Shown piece after piece: positions 18,336 to 27,915 of a stretch of 64,000 bases of DNA (position 1 is the first letter of the stretch; each line of letters begins with the position of its first letter). The stretch is from Moraxellaceae bacterium (GTDB lineage: Bacteria; Pseudomonadota; Gammaproteobacteria; Pseudomonadales; Moraxellaceae): the NCBI GenBank assembly GCA_029267635.1, contig JAJUIK010000001.1:1-64000 (forward strand), in the 5' to 3' direction. A program made the position numbers and the translations under genes. The notes beneath the pieces are model-generated. The model was not told where the DNA came from. It searched no databases and was given only the letters and a program-made list of their open reading frames with translations.

Positions 18336-19916
18336 ATGAGTCAATCCCCATCGACCCCCTCTCAAGCCATATTACCGACTTGGGTGGAGCCTTCGTTGCT
18401 GCAGGGAATGTTACGTGGCATTGAACGTGAAAGCCTGCGCATGCAAAGCAATGGTTTTATCTCGCAAGAATTGCATCCGCAAACGCTGGGTTCGGCGTTG
18501 ACCCATCCGCATATTACGACGGACTATTCTGAAGCATTGATGGAGTTTATTACCCCACCGCAGGCGAGCATTCCGGAAACGCTACGTTATTTGACCGATA
18601 TTCATGCCGTGGTTCATCGCCATTTGCAGCATGAGGAAAAACTCTGGCCACTGTCCATGCCGTGTATGCTGGATGAAGACGAAGACAGCATTCAGCTGGC
18701 GCAATATGGCAGCTCCAATATTGGCCGTTTTAAGACCCTGTACCGCCGTGGTCTGGGCGTGCGTTATGGCCGCCGCATGCAGACCATTTCCGGTGTGCAC
18801 TACAACCTGTCTTTTCCGGATCACCTGTTTGAAATGCTGCAGCAGCATGAGACAGATGAGAGCTTAAAAGCACTGAGTTTGCAGGATTACCGCAGCCATC
18901 GTTACTTTGGGCTGATCCGTAATTTTATCCGTTTAACGCCACTGGTGATGTTTTTGCTGGGGGCCAGTCCATCGGTGTGCCAGTGTTTCCTTGCAGGACG
19001 TGAGCATCACCTGTTACCGCTCTTGCGCGGAACTTTATTCCTGCCGTATGCCACCGCGTTGCGCATGGGGCGTTTTGGCTATCAGAATTCAGCTCAGAAA
19101 CAACTCGGCATTCACTATAACAATTTGCAGGGTTATCTGGCGGGACTGCAAAAAGCGGTCAAAACACCTTATCCGGCCTTTAGCCATCTGGGCCTGAATG
19201 ATGCCGCGGGTGAGCCGATCCAGATCAATGATCATGTGCTGCAGATCGAAAATGAATATTACAGCCTGGTGCGTCCAAAACAGGTACCGCAAGCGGGTGA
19301 GACGCCGTCGCAGGCACTGGCCAACCGTGGTGTCGGTTATGTCGAATTGCGTGCGGTCGATGTCAATCCGTATAGTGCGATTGGTATTGATGAACATGCA
19401 GCCGGTTTCCTGGAAACCCTGGCCTTGTATTGTTTACTGGCCGACAGTCCAGACATCCAGCCAGCCGAGCAGGATCAGATCGAGAAAAATCAGGCGGAAG
19501 TGGTCAATCATGGTCGCGCGCCAAATGCCAGTATCCTGGAGCAGGGGCAATCTTGTCCGATTGAAGAGTGGGCGGCGCAGTATGTCACTACAATGCAACC
19601 TTTGGCTGTTTTACTAGACGCCGCTTATGCGACTGATCTGTATAGCACGGCATTAGGGGTAATGCAGCAGCGTATTGATGAAGTGGACCTGACCCTGTCG
19701 GCGCAAATGATTGAAGACACGCTGCAACAGGGCGGAACCTGGGCTTTCGGTAGCTATATGGCCCAAAAGCATGCGCTTGCCTATGAAGCGCATGTGCTGG
19801 ATCCGCAAACTCAGGCCTATTTCGATGCACTGGCAGAACAGTCCTTACAGCAACAACAACAACTCGAGCAGGACAACAGTCTGAGTTTTGCAGACTATCT
19901 TGCCGCTTATCGATAA
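18336..19916 (+). CDS. gshA: Glutamate-cysteine ligase
   Basis: GshA joins glutamate and cysteine, the first and rate-limiting step of glutathione synthesis. The 526-residue length and the motifs GIERESLRM (residues about 28-36), TDYSEALMEF and VGYVELRAVDVNPYS place it in the gammaproteobacterial GshA class. It is followed after 17 bases by dsbB, so the two thiol-related genes are probably co-transcribed. The partner gshB lies far away at 36454 in this window. Confidence 0.97.
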   Translation: MSQSPSTPSQAILPTWVEPSLLQGMLRGIERESLRMQSNGFISQELHPQTLGSALTHPHITTDYSEALMEFITPPQASIPETLRYLTDIHAVVHRHLQHEEKLWPLSMPCMLDEDEDSIQLAQYGSSNIGRFKTLYRRGLGVRYGRRMQTISGVHYNLSFPDHLFEMLQQHETDESLKALSLQDYRSHRYFGLIRNFIRLTPLVMFLLGASPSVCQCFLAGREHHLLPLLRGTLFLPYATALRMGRFGYQNSAQKQLGIHYNNLQGYLAGLQKAVKTPYPAFSHLGLNDAAGEPIQINDHVLQIENEYYSLVRPKQVPQAGETPSQALANRGVGYVELRAVDVNPYSAIGIDEHAAGFLETLALYCLLADSPDIQPAEQDQIEKNQAEVVNHGRAPNASILEQGQSCPIEEWAAQYVTTMQPLAVLLDAAYATDLYSTALGVMQQRIDEVDLTLSAQMIEDTLQQGGTWAFGSYMAQKHALAYEAHVLDPQTQAYFDALAEQSLQQQQQLEQDNSLSFADYLAAYR

Positions 19917-19933
19917 AAACTAGAGGAATATCC

Positions 19934-20452
19934 ATGCAATGGAGTTATCGCTTGGTGAGCGGTCTACTGGTCTGTGCCAGTGTGATCGGTATGGCTTTTG
20001 CACTGTATTTAGAGCATGTGCAGGGCCTGGAACCTTGCCCCTTATGTGTGTTTCAGCGCGTGGGTTTAATCGCAATGGGGCTGATTGCCCTGATTGCCCT
20101 GATTCATAATCCGGTTTCCAATGCTTTTAAACGTTTTTATGCTTTTTTAGCGACTTTGGCGATTCTCTGGTCAGCCGGGGTGGCGGGCCGTCACGTCTGG
20201 CTGCAGTCTCTGCCACCGGATCAGGTGCCTAGCTGTGGCCCGGGGCTGGATTATTTAATTGAGGCGTTGCCGTTAAAAAGTGTGATGCAGCAAGTGCTTT
20301 CCGGTTCCGGTGAATGTGCCGTGGTCGACTGGACCTTTTTGGGCCAATCCTTACCGGTGTGGTCACTGCTATTTTTTATCGTGTTGACCTTATTGTGCGT
20401 ATGGCAGCTGATTCGTAATTATCCTTATGGCAAAGCCGCACGGAAAAAATAA
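19934..20452 (+). CDS. dsbB: Disulfide bond formation protein B
   Basis: DsbB is a four-helix inner-membrane protein that re-oxidises DsbA and passes the electrons to quinone. The 172-residue protein has the first cysteine pair as CPLC (Cys35, Cys38), followed by FQR, and the second pair Cys101 and Cys128 in the second periplasmic loop. AGAGGAA precedes the ATG. It sits 17 bases after gshA and ends in a terminator shared with the convergent hydrolase gene. Confidence 0.95.
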   Translation: MQWSYRLVSGLLVCASVIGMAFALYLEHVQGLEPCPLCVFQRVGLIAMGLIALIALIHNPVSNAFKRFYAFLATLAILWSAGVAGRHVWLQSLPPDQVPSCGPGLDYLIEALPLKSVMQQVLSGSGECAVVDWTFLGQSLPVWSLLFFIVLTLLCVWQLIRNYPYGKAARKK

Positions 20453-20465
20453 CCTGATCATGCTA

Positions 20466-20500
20466 AAAACAGCCAACTTCGTGTTGGCTGTTCTGTTTTT
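20466..20500. terminator. Bidirectional terminator between dsbB and the PGAP1-like hydrolase
   Basis: ACAGCCAAC (20469-20477) pairs with GTTGGCTGT (20483-20491) around TTCGT. On the plus side TCTGTTTTT follows, and on the minus side T5. The flanking genes are convergent. Confidence 0.88.
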
Positions 20501-20506
20501 GGTTAG

Positions 20507-21850
20507 CTAAGTTTCGACAATACCACGCAGATTTTCCCTGTTACGCTGCTCTAGCTGCACCAGATATTCATGCATTGGCTGTTCGTCAACTTCTTCATTT
20601 TCTGGGTAAAACCATCGGGTAATCTGTTCGGCCACGACTGAATGATACTGAATTTCAAAATGGTTCAGGCCATAGAAAATGGCCTTATGCGATTCAGGTA
20701 CTTTTAGCTGAAATCGTGGATTGGGATGTACGCCGAGCGCACTTTTCACACTGACCAGATAATCGCCCAGAATATTCAGCGCCTTGTTCTGGATATTCTG
20801 TGATTCGACCGTTCCGGCAATCAGGAAAGTATTGATATAGCTTGGCAACGGTGCAGGTTTACGCTTGTCATCCAGCAAGCCAATGCGTGCCTGCAGATGT
20901 TCCCAGTCATCATCGCGTACACTGCCATGACGCAAATCCAGAATGCCATTGCTGCGGATATTAAAGGCATAGCTGAGAATTTTGACCACGGGAAGATGGC
21001 GTAATTTTTCCTGCAGGGTATGACTAAAACGCTCCAGAGCCGCACCATGATGTGGTGAGCCAATACAAACTAGATTATTCACGCGATGCATCCAGTCATG
21101 CAGATTCTGTTTACCATAAAACAGCGCACCGCGTGCCACCAGTCCGCCCATGCTGTGCCCGATCAGGTCAATACTCACGATCTTGGGATTGCGCTGAACC
21201 AGCTCCTGCAACAGATTGGCCAAGCTGCGGCCATTGGCTGAAATGCGCCGTCCGCTATTGTAGTTGAGGTAGAGCATGATGTTGTGGTCACGCTGTGCCA
21301 GCAGGCGCTCACCAATGCCACCATATTTACGATCCGACCAGTTCAGGTGATTCATGCCTAAACCATGCACAAAAATCACGATACGTCCGGCCAGTTCTCC
21401 TCTTTGCAGGCTGCCATAATGGTCATACAACACCATGGGCAAGGCCAAGGGATTGTGCTGTTCGATCAAATAATCCCCTAATATGCCATTTAACACCCCG
21501 ACCAGAAAATGCAGGCCCGGTGTGAGCGTTTTTTGGTGCAGTTTGGGGAATTTCTCGACCACACGGCGCAGTCCTGGCGCGACAAAGGCATGTCCCGATT
21601 TTTGCACGATGTTATAGGACAGTTGATACAGCTTTTCAAAATGCGGCGTTTGCTGCAAATGCAGGCTGAGCTGTTCGCTCAATCCCAGAACACTTTGCAA
21701 CAGATCGTGATGCAACGTCGGTAACAGCTCATCCATGCCACGAAAATTGCTGCTCACCAGCTGAGCCAAGCCTTCCAGGACATCGGCCTGGCTCGGTGGT
21801 GTGCGATCCCACTTGCAATAGGTTTCGTGCAGCGGTGTTAAACTGGGCAT
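20507..21850 (-). CDS. Alpha/beta hydrolase (PGAP1-like lipase/esterase)
   Basis: The 447-residue protein has a helical N-terminal region of about 160 residues, then an alpha/beta hydrolase core. The core shows IVIFVHGLGMNHLNW (oxyanion region) and the nucleophile elbow GHSMGG, followed by VCIGSPHHGAAL, a pattern of PGAP1/triacylglycerol-lipase-like enzymes. No signal peptide is visible, so it is probably cytoplasmic. The substrate is unknown. It is divergent from yqiA. Confidence 0.82.
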   Translation of the reverse strand: MPSLTPLHETYCKWDRTPPSQADVLEGLAQLVSSNFRGMDELLPTLHHDLLQSVLGLSEQLSLHLQQTPHFEKLYQLSYNIVQKSGHAFVAPGLRRVVEKFPKLHQKTLTPGLHFLVGVLNGILGDYLIEQHNPLALPMVLYDHYGSLQRGELAGRIVIFVHGLGMNHLNWSDRKYGGIGERLLAQRDHNIMLYLNYNSGRRISANGRSLANLLQELVQRNPKIVSIDLIGHSMGGLVARGALFYGKQNLHDWMHRVNNLVCIGSPHHGAALERFSHTLQEKLRHLPVVKILSYAFNIRSNGILDLRHGSVRDDDWEHLQARIGLLDDKRKPAPLPSYINTFLIAGTVESQNIQNKALNILGDYLVSVKSALGVHPNPRFQLKVPESHKAIFYGLNHFEIQYHSVVAEQITRWFYPENEEVDEQPMHEYLVQLEQRNRENLRGIVET

Positions 21851-22104
21851 GGGATGATCCTAAACGTCTTGCGTTGCCTGGTACGGATTTTCGGGCTGAA
21901 CTGGTCAATGATTTATACGATAGCAAAAAATATGCAGCAGCATGGATTCTCTGTATCCCGAATATTTTTATCCTACGTGTGAATCATGAAACTGTAATGT
22001 TTTTTTGTCGGATAATTCACTTTAAAAATATGAATTTCGGGTCTTTATTCGTTTTTATGGATGGATCTGCTGTCTGGCAGGCAATTTTAAATAGGAAAGT
22101 TGCG

Positions 22105-22689
22105 GTGCATCTGATTTATTTACATGGCTTTAAAAGTGGTCCACAGTCGATTAAAGGCCAACAGCTCAAGCAGTATTGTGAACAGTATGCACCAGAGATA
22201 CGGGTACATTTACCCGATTTAAATGTCCCTCCCGTGCAGGCATTGGCACGGGTATCCGCACTGATTGAACAGCTAGATCGGGTCGCCTTGGTGAGCAGTA
22301 GTTTAGGCGGCTTTTATGCGACACAGTTGGTCGCGAAATATGGCGTACCAGCTGTGCTGATTAATCCGGCTATGCGACCATGGCAGCTGTTTCATGAGCT
22401 GTTTGCCGGACAGTTACCTTATCCGGTCACATCGACATGGAATCTGGATGAGGCGCAATTACAGCAACTGGAACAGTTGAATCAACCTTTGCTTCTGCAT
22501 GCCGAAAAAATCCTGGTCTTGTTGCAACAAGGTGATGAAGTTTTGGATTATCGTGAAGCACAGCGTTATTATAGTATGCCTTTGCCTGCATCCTTGATTT
22601 TTACCGAAATTGGCGGCAATCATGGCATGGATAATTTTGCAGAAAAAATTCCATTACTACTCGAATTTTTATCGTATTCCATAGAATAA
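22105..22689 (+). CDS. yqiA: YqiA-like alpha/beta fold esterase
   Basis: The 194-residue protein matches the YqiA family: IYLHGFKSGPQS at the N-terminus, the nucleophile in SSSLGGFYA, NPAMRPW, and GGNHGMDNF with the catalytic His. E. coli YqiA is 193 residues and also lies just before parE, which supports the call. The start is GTG at 22105, eight bases after AGGA; the frame is open back to 21796, but that part would run into the divergent hydrolase gene. It is an esterase with preference for short acyl chains in E. coli; the cellular role is unknown. Confidence 0.88.
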   Translation: MHLIYLHGFKSGPQSIKGQQLKQYCEQYAPEIRVHLPDLNVPPVQALARVSALIEQLDRVALVSSSLGGFYATQLVAKYGVPAVLINPAMRPWQLFHELFAGQLPYPVTSTWNLDEAQLQQLEQLNQPLLLHAEKILVLLQQGDEVLDYREAQRYYSMPLPASLIFTEIGGNHGMDNFAEKIPLLLEFLSYSIE

Positions 22690-22704
22690 AGGAACCCATA
22701 CAAC

Positions 22705-24585
22705 GTGTCTCAATATACGGCCCAATCGCTTGAAGTTTTATCTGGTCTAGATCCGGTACGCCGTCGTCCCGGCATGTATACCGATACCACACGCCCGAAC
22801 CATCTGGCGCAGGAAGTGATTGATAATGCGGTCGATGAGGCACTGGCCGGCCATGCCAACAAGATTGTGGTGACCGTGTATCAGGATGGCTCCTTATCAG
22901 TTGAAGATAACGGCCGCGGCATGCCGGTGGATATTCACCCAGAATATGGCCAGAGCGGGATTGAGATCATTCTGACCAAGTTACATGCCGGTGGTAAGTT
23001 CAGTACCGACAATTACCAGTTTTCCGGTGGTTTGCATGGGGTCGGGATTTCCGTGGTCAATGCCCTATCGAGTCGGGTTGAAGTGGAAGTGCAACGTCAA
23101 GGTAATCTGTATAAGATGGCCTTTGAACAGGGGGAACCAGTCGCACCGCTGGAAGTCTTAGAAGGGAAAACCCCGAAACGTGCTACAGGTACTACCGTTC
23201 ATTTCTGGCCGGAAGCCAAATATTTTGACAGTCCAAAATTTGCCTTAAAGGCACTGAAACATAATCTGAAAGCCAAAGCGGTGTTGGCTGCCGGTTTACA
23301 GGTCATTTATATTGATCAAATCAATAATGAGAAAATCGAATGGCAGTTTGAAAATGGCCTGGTCGATTACTTGATGGATGAACTGCAAGACCGCGAGATT
23401 GTGCCGCATCCCGCCTTTGTGGCCACAGGCAATGCCGAGCGTGCCAGTGCCGAATTTGCCATCTGCTGGAATGCGGAAGGGGGCGAACAGGTGCAGGAAA
23501 GTTACGTCAACCTGATTCCAACCGCGCAGGGCGGCACCCACGTCAATGGCCTGCGTTCCGGCGTCACCGATGCCTTGCGTGAGTTCTGCGAGTTGCGAAA
23601 CCTGTTGCCACGTAACCTGAAACTTTCGGCTGAAGATGTCTGGGATGGGGTGAATTACATCCTATCTCTGAAATTTCAAGAGCCACAATTTTCCGGGCAG
23701 ACCAAAGAGCGCTTATCCAGTCGTGAAGCGTCCTCTGTGGTGCTGAATATTGCCAAAGATGCCTTTGCCCTGTGGCTGAACCAGAACTCTGACATTGCCA
23801 TGCAACTGGCGGAAATGGCAATTTCCAAAGCCGGACGCCGTTTGAAAGCTGCGAAAAAAGTCGAACGTAAAAAGATTGTCTCTGGTCCGGCTTTGCCGGG
23901 GAAATTGGCCGACTGCGTGGGGCAAACCCGCGAAGAATCTGAGCTGTTTATTGTGGAAGGGGATTCTGCTGGGGGCAGTGCTAAGCAGGCACGTGACAAG
24001 AATTTCCAGGCCATCATGCCGATTCGCGGCAAGATTTTAAACACTTGGGAAGTGTCCTCGGATGAGGTGCTGGCTTCTCAAGAGGTGCATGATATCGCCA
24101 TTGCGATTGGTGTCGATCCAGGCAGTGATGATCTGTCGGAACTGCGTTATGGAAAAATCTGTATTCTGGCTGATGCCGACTCGGATGGTTTGCATATTGC
24201 CACCTTGTTGTGTGCCTTGTTCGTCAAACATTTTCCGGCGTTGGTGGAAGAGGGACATCTGTATGTGGCGATGCCACCGTTGTTCCGGATTGATGCCGGC
24301 AAGGATGTACATTATGCGCTGGATGAGCCGGAGCTCGAACAAATCCTAAGCAAGGTGAAAAGCAAAAATCCGCAAATTACCCGCTTTAAAGGACTAGGTG
24401 AGATGAACGCCAGCCAGTTGCGTGAAACCACCATGGATCCGAATACCCGCCGTCTGGTACAGCTGGATCTGGATGACAGCCATTTTACTGCAGGGTTGCT
24501 AGATAAACTTTTGGCCAAGAAACGCTCGAGTGACCGTAAGCAGTGGCTGGAGCAGAAAGGCAATTTGGCGGATATTCCGGTTTAA
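22705..24585 (+). CDS. parE: DNA topoisomerase IV subunit B
   Basis: ParE is the ATPase subunit of topoisomerase IV, which unlinks daughter chromosomes. The 626-residue protein has the GHKL ATPase domain (RRRPGMYTD, DNAVDEA, ED-NGRGMPV, GGLHGVG), the transducer, and the Toprim domain with EGDSAGGSAKQ and DADSDG. The length and KFLG-type ending (RFKGLGEMN) distinguish it from GyrB. The start is GTG at 22705, after AAAGGAA. It lies 15 bases after yqiA, and a terminator follows. Confidence 0.97.
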   Translation: MSQYTAQSLEVLSGLDPVRRRPGMYTDTTRPNHLAQEVIDNAVDEALAGHANKIVVTVYQDGSLSVEDNGRGMPVDIHPEYGQSGIEIILTKLHAGGKFSTDNYQFSGGLHGVGISVVNALSSRVEVEVQRQGNLYKMAFEQGEPVAPLEVLEGKTPKRATGTTVHFWPEAKYFDSPKFALKALKHNLKAKAVLAAGLQVIYIDQINNEKIEWQFENGLVDYLMDELQDREIVPHPAFVATGNAERASAEFAICWNAEGGEQVQESYVNLIPTAQGGTHVNGLRSGVTDALREFCELRNLLPRNLKLSAEDVWDGVNYILSLKFQEPQFSGQTKERLSSREASSVVLNIAKDAFALWLNQNSDIAMQLAEMAISKAGRRLKAAKKVERKKIVSGPALPGKLADCVGQTREESELFIVEGDSAGGSAKQARDKNFQAIMPIRGKILNTWEVSSDEVLASQEVHDIAIAIGVDPGSDDLSELRYGKICILADADSDGLHIATLLCALFVKHFPALVEEGHLYVAMPPLFRIDAGKDVHYALDEPELEQILSKVKSKNPQITRFKGLGEMNASQLRETTMDPNTRRLVQLDLDDSHFTAGLLDKLLAKKRSSDRKQWLEQKGNLADIPV

Positions 24586-24598
24586 ATAGAAAAATGCA

Positions 24599-24627
24599 GC
24601 AAAAACCCGCGACTGCGGGTTTTTTAA
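24599..24627. terminator. Bidirectional terminator between parE and ompW
   Basis: AAAAACCCGC (24601-24610) pairs with GCGGGTTTTT around GACT, with T-tracts on both sides. The plus tail reads TTTTTAATGGCTAAAT, one of the recurrent tails noted in this window. Confidence 0.93.
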
Positions 24628-24646
24628 TGGCTAAATAAGTTGGAAA

Positions 24647-25246
24647 TTAGAATTTATAGCCGACCGTTAGACTGTAAAGCATCGGGTTGACATCGACATT
24701 GCCGACTTTCACCCCATCAATTTTTACATCGGAATTGACGTCCACATAACGGATATCCGCACCCAGACTAAAATTCTGGTTCAGTTTGTAATCCATCCCG
24801 ATGGTGGCTGCGACGCCGGTCGAGTTGGAAACATCCAGTTTTTGGCCATTCAACAATTTTTCATCAAAATAGTAAGTGTAATTGACCCCTAAGCCGACAT
24901 ACGGATTCCATTGGCCTTGCGGATTGAAATTGTATTGCAGGCTGAGCGTTGGCGGAATGTACTTGGTATTGCCGATCTTCTGCCCATCTCCATAAATATT
25001 ATGTTTTGGTGCGCTACCGACCAATAAATCCACGGCCAGATTTGGCGTCAGGAAATAGACAAAATCAGTGGTTAGGGCGTAGGCATTTGATACGCTGGTG
25101 CGGGTGCCATCGTCCAGATTGCCCGGATTGTTTTTCGGTTCAATTTGGGTGATCCCGAAACGGGTCTGAAAACGGTCCAGTTCAAAACCAGCATGGGTTG
25201 AACCCATACAGCATAATCCCAGACTGAGTAGGGCAAGTTTCTTCAT
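24647..25246 (-). CDS. ompW: OmpW-family outer-membrane protein
   Basis: The 199-residue protein has an N-terminal signal peptide ending at THA, then an eight-stranded barrel ending in YKF, the typical C-terminal phenylalanine. FDEKLLNG and the VNPMLYSLTVGYKF ending are OmpW-like. OmpW forms a small hydrophobic channel for uptake of nonpolar compounds. Tandem ATGs occur; I chose the second (25246), because GGAG lies six bases before it. An inverted repeat (25271-25287) lies just upstream. Confidence 0.9.
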   Translation of the reverse strand: MKKLALLSLGLCCMGSTHAGFELDRFQTRFGITQIEPKNNPGNLDDGTRTSVSNAYALTTDFVYFLTPNLAVDLLVGSAPKHNIYGDGQKIGNTKYIPPTLSLQYNFNPQGQWNPYVGLGVNYTYYFDEKLLNGQKLDVSNSTGVAATIGMDYKLNQNFSLGADIRYVDVNSDVKIDGVKVGNVDVNPMLYSLTVGYKF

Positions 25247-25678
25247 CATAAGCTCCATGTGCATAAGACATCCGTTATCCCAACGGACATTTCCTTGTAA
25301 TTGCCGGAATCAAGTAGTCAAAAACTGTGCCAATTATAAAAATAAATAAATATCAATGGCTTATTATTTTATAAGCGGGTGGGGGTAATCAAAATTTTCA
25401 GTAAATGCTGAATAAGATCCAAATGAATATTGAGGATTTGATGAATTTTCCTTTTCTTTGTACGGTATTTTTTTTTGCATTGAAAATTGCAGATGTGGTG
25501 GAATTGATACCATCAAATTTAGTGCAGTTATGACTGAAAAAATCGGAAAATGGCGCTGATCAGCGAAAGTGTCGGCAGGACTTTTTACAATTCGCAAAGC
25601 TGGTTACACAATTGCAGACGCATCGGATATGGCATTCGCTTAAGCTAGTTCAGTTAAAAAATAATCAGGGCCTGCACT
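25247..25678. other. Intergenic region between divergent ompW and the DUF1877-like gene
   Basis: This 432-base AT-rich region should hold both promoters. The only structure I can point to is TCCGTT/AACGGA (25271-25276 and 25282-25287), 25 bases before the ompW start, which could be an operator or an mRNA hairpin. The 77-residue minus-strand frame inside it has no ribosome binding site or recognisable content. Confidence 0.45.
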
Positions 25679-26182
25679 ATGAATACTCAACTACTGGCCA
25701 TTGCCCCCAATGATTTAGAAATTTTGTTTAATGAAGCGCTCAGCATACAGGAAATAGAAGAGGCGGCTTATATCAAGGCCAAGCTGGACTTGAAACATCA
25801 TGCGCCGGTGCTGGAGATGTTGCTGACTAAAGTCCAATCCGCAGCTGAATGTCTGAACTACGCACTGGTGGCCGAATTTCCTTTTGCGGCATTGCAGGAT
25901 CCGCACGTGACGGCGCATTATAATCCGGTTACCTGTGTGGTAGCGATTTCCCATGCACTGGATGAAATGGGGCTTGAGCAGTTTAAACAGCGCTATCATC
26001 CGGCACATTTGCAACAGGCCAAGCTGCTGCCTGAAGCATGGGGCAACGCTCCCGAGCAGGAACAGGCGGAGTTACTGTTAAGCTTTACCCAGCTGCAAAA
26101 TTTTTATCGCATGGCATGCGAGCATAATTATGCGGTGATTAGTCTGCATAACCAGAATAACAAACCGCCTGTCCAATGCTGA
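25679..26182 (+). CDS. DUF1877-like protein
   Basis: The 167-residue acidic, soluble protein has no signal peptide. Its middle reads ISHALDEMGLEQFKQRYHP followed by LPEAWG, which matches the pattern of the DUF1877 (YfbM) family, where an equivalent stretch ends in a conserved 'P-x-W'. The function of that family is unknown. The ribosome binding site before 25679 is poor. It stands alone, convergent with a Tsx-like gene. Confidence 0.65.
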   Translation: MNTQLLAIAPNDLEILFNEALSIQEIEEAAYIKAKLDLKHHAPVLEMLLTKVQSAAECLNYALVAEFPFAALQDPHVTAHYNPVTCVVAISHALDEMGLEQFKQRYHPAHLQQAKLLPEAWGNAPEQEQAELLLSFTQLQNFYRMACEHNYAVISLHNQNNKPPVQC

Positions 26183-26268
26183 AAAGGCTGAAAAATGGTT
26201 CTCTTTTGTCATTTCGTGCACCCTAAAAGCCAGACCGAAGCTTTACTATCATGGAGATATCAAGTTTT

Positions 26269-27001
26269 TTAGAAATGATATTTCACCAAGGCACTGACAT
26301 AATTTTCTTTGGCATGATGAATGCCATATTTGTTATGCCACAGCGAGTGTTTTACCCCTAAATACAGTTTGGTTTCGGGTGAAATGTGTTGGCCGATGTT
26401 CCATTTGTACTGGGTGGTCCAGTTCAACTCGCTGGAATGATCCTGTTCAGCGCTGAACCAGTCGAGGGATCCATCCACCAGAAATTCTTCCGTTGTCACT
26501 TTGAATGGTATGGCATAACTGATGGTTAGCTGGTAGTCATCCTGCGTGAGATCATTATAGGCATGATAAAAGTTCAGGCTGGCATATTGGAAATAGGGAA
26601 GCGCTAAATCGAAGGCAATGCCGTACAAAATGCCGTACAAATAGTTGTCAAAATGTTCGCCACTTTCCCAGGTGCTGGTGATGAGTACATCCTGAACCGG
26701 ACTAATCGCCAGCTTCTGGCCAGATACTTTCCCCAGGCTTAAACGTGGCGAAACTTCAAAATAGTTTTCGGTGCCACTGACCTCATTGTGGGTATGATCG
26801 AGAAATACAGACGGGTCGCCATAGTTAAGTTGGGCTGCATATTCCAGGGTGAGAGTGGTCTGTTGGTCTTTACGTGCAATCAGCTTATAATTTTCACCAT
26901 ACAAGCCGGTGATACTGAAATCCTGCCAAAACTGGTTTGGCCAGAGCAAAAGTGGCTGTACTGAGCAATGCACCGGCCATTAGCCATTGTGTAAATTTCA
27001 T
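26269..27001 (-). pseudogene. Tsx-like outer-membrane channel, frameshifted after the signal peptide
   Basis: The ATG at 27001 follows GGAGGAG and begins a good signal peptide (MKFTQWLMAGALLSTATFALA), but that frame stops after about 35 codons. The mature barrel (NQFWQDFSITGLYGENYKL onward, ending in VKYHF) is in the next frame and runs to 26269. Removing one base from the CCAAACC run near 26936-26942 joins the two frames to give an ALA-NQFWQ cleavage site. The barrel resembles nucleoside-specific channel Tsx and relatives. It could be a true pseudogene or a sequencing error; the rest of the reading frame is intact. Confidence 0.75.
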
Positions 27002-27207
27002 TAAGAGTATTCTCCTCCGAAAAAAGCGTTTCAAGGATACGGGTAGTCGGGTAAAAATAAAGAAAAATTTGACCAATGGGTAAAATAATTGGGTGCAACA
27101 GGCGGAAGAGCAAACGCCATGATTTTTCACCCAAAGGCTGGAGTGATTGAAAAACAAGCGGATGGCGTTATTAGGCGCATGTCACGCTACTGTATTTTTG
27201 CCGTGTT

Positions 27208-27236
27208 AGGGTTTTAATATTTTTTTTCAAAACCCT
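27208..27236. repeat. Inverted repeat with a T-rich loop
   Basis: AGGGTTTT (27208-27215) and AAAACCCT (27229-27236) form a perfect 8-base inverted repeat around an AATATTTTTTTTC loop. It sits about 200 bases before the HPF/RaiA-like gene. It has no T-tract after either arm, so it is not a standard terminator. Confidence 0.45.
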
Positions 27237-27436
27237 CTTGCATATTTTCACGGATGGCCTGATATTGAAGACATAGGGACAATTTCACTCAATCATGAAA
27301 TGTTCCAAATTGAGTAAGGAGACAAGATCCCAATTCAATTTGCTTTATCCCGCAAGGGAAGAAATAGCCTGCTGAAAAGCAAGTTTAAATAACAAAAGTT
27401 TTGCACAAAAAAGATCCAGAAAATGAGGATGAGATT

Positions 27437-27793
27437 ATGAACATTGAAATCCGTACCGACAAAAATATTCAAAATAATGAACGTTTGATTAGTTATGTGC
27501 GTGCAGAACTTAGTGAAGAATTCCAACGTCATGCAGAACGTATTACCCATTTTTCCGTGCATTTCAGTGATGAAAATGGCGACAAAGGTGGCGATGATGA
27601 TATCCGTTGCATGATTGAAGCGCGTCCTAAGGGTTTGAAGCCGGTTGCAGTCAACCACAAAGCAAAAAATGTCGACATCGCTTTTCATGGTGCCATGGAT
27701 AAATTGGGTCGTAGCCTTGAACATTTGTTCGAGAAAATTGACGATCCGCGTGGTGCCGCACCTGAGCTGGCCGATAACGATGAAGAAGCTTAA
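27437..27793 (+). CDS. HPF/RaiA-family ribosome-associated protein
   Basis: The 118-residue protein starts with NIEIRTDKNIQ and shows the beta-alpha-beta layout of HPF/RaiA (sigma-54 modulation) proteins, which sit in the decoding region of idle ribosomes. The central HFSVHFSDENGDKGG segment and the tail HGAMDKLGRSLEHLF fit. The C-terminus is acidic. The ATG at 27437 follows GAGGATGAGATT. A strong terminator follows, so it is probably transcribed alone. Confidence 0.75.
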   Translation: MNIEIRTDKNIQNNERLISYVRAELSEEFQRHAERITHFSVHFSDENGDKGGDDDIRCMIEARPKGLKPVAVNHKAKNVDIAFHGAMDKLGRSLEHLFEKIDDPRGAAPELADNDEEA

Positions 27794-27801
27794 GCTTCTG
27801 T

Positions 27802-27829
27802 AAAAAAAGCCCTGCGGGGCTTTTTTTAT
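27802..27829 (+). terminator. Terminator of the HPF/RaiA-like gene
   Basis: AAAAAAGCCC pairs with GGGCTTTTTTT around TGCG, a strong intrinsic terminator. It is followed by ATGGCTGAATAT. Confidence 0.93.
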
Positions 27830-27915
27830 GGCTGAATATCGGAACAGATATATTTCCTGCAAACAAATCTGGCATTATTCGGCATAATAGCGAAAACAAA
27901 TCAATGAGAGATCGC

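Noticed and set aside
25364..25597. 77-codon minus-strand ORF upstream of ompW
   Set aside because: No ribosome binding site and biased composition; AT-rich intergenic DNA.
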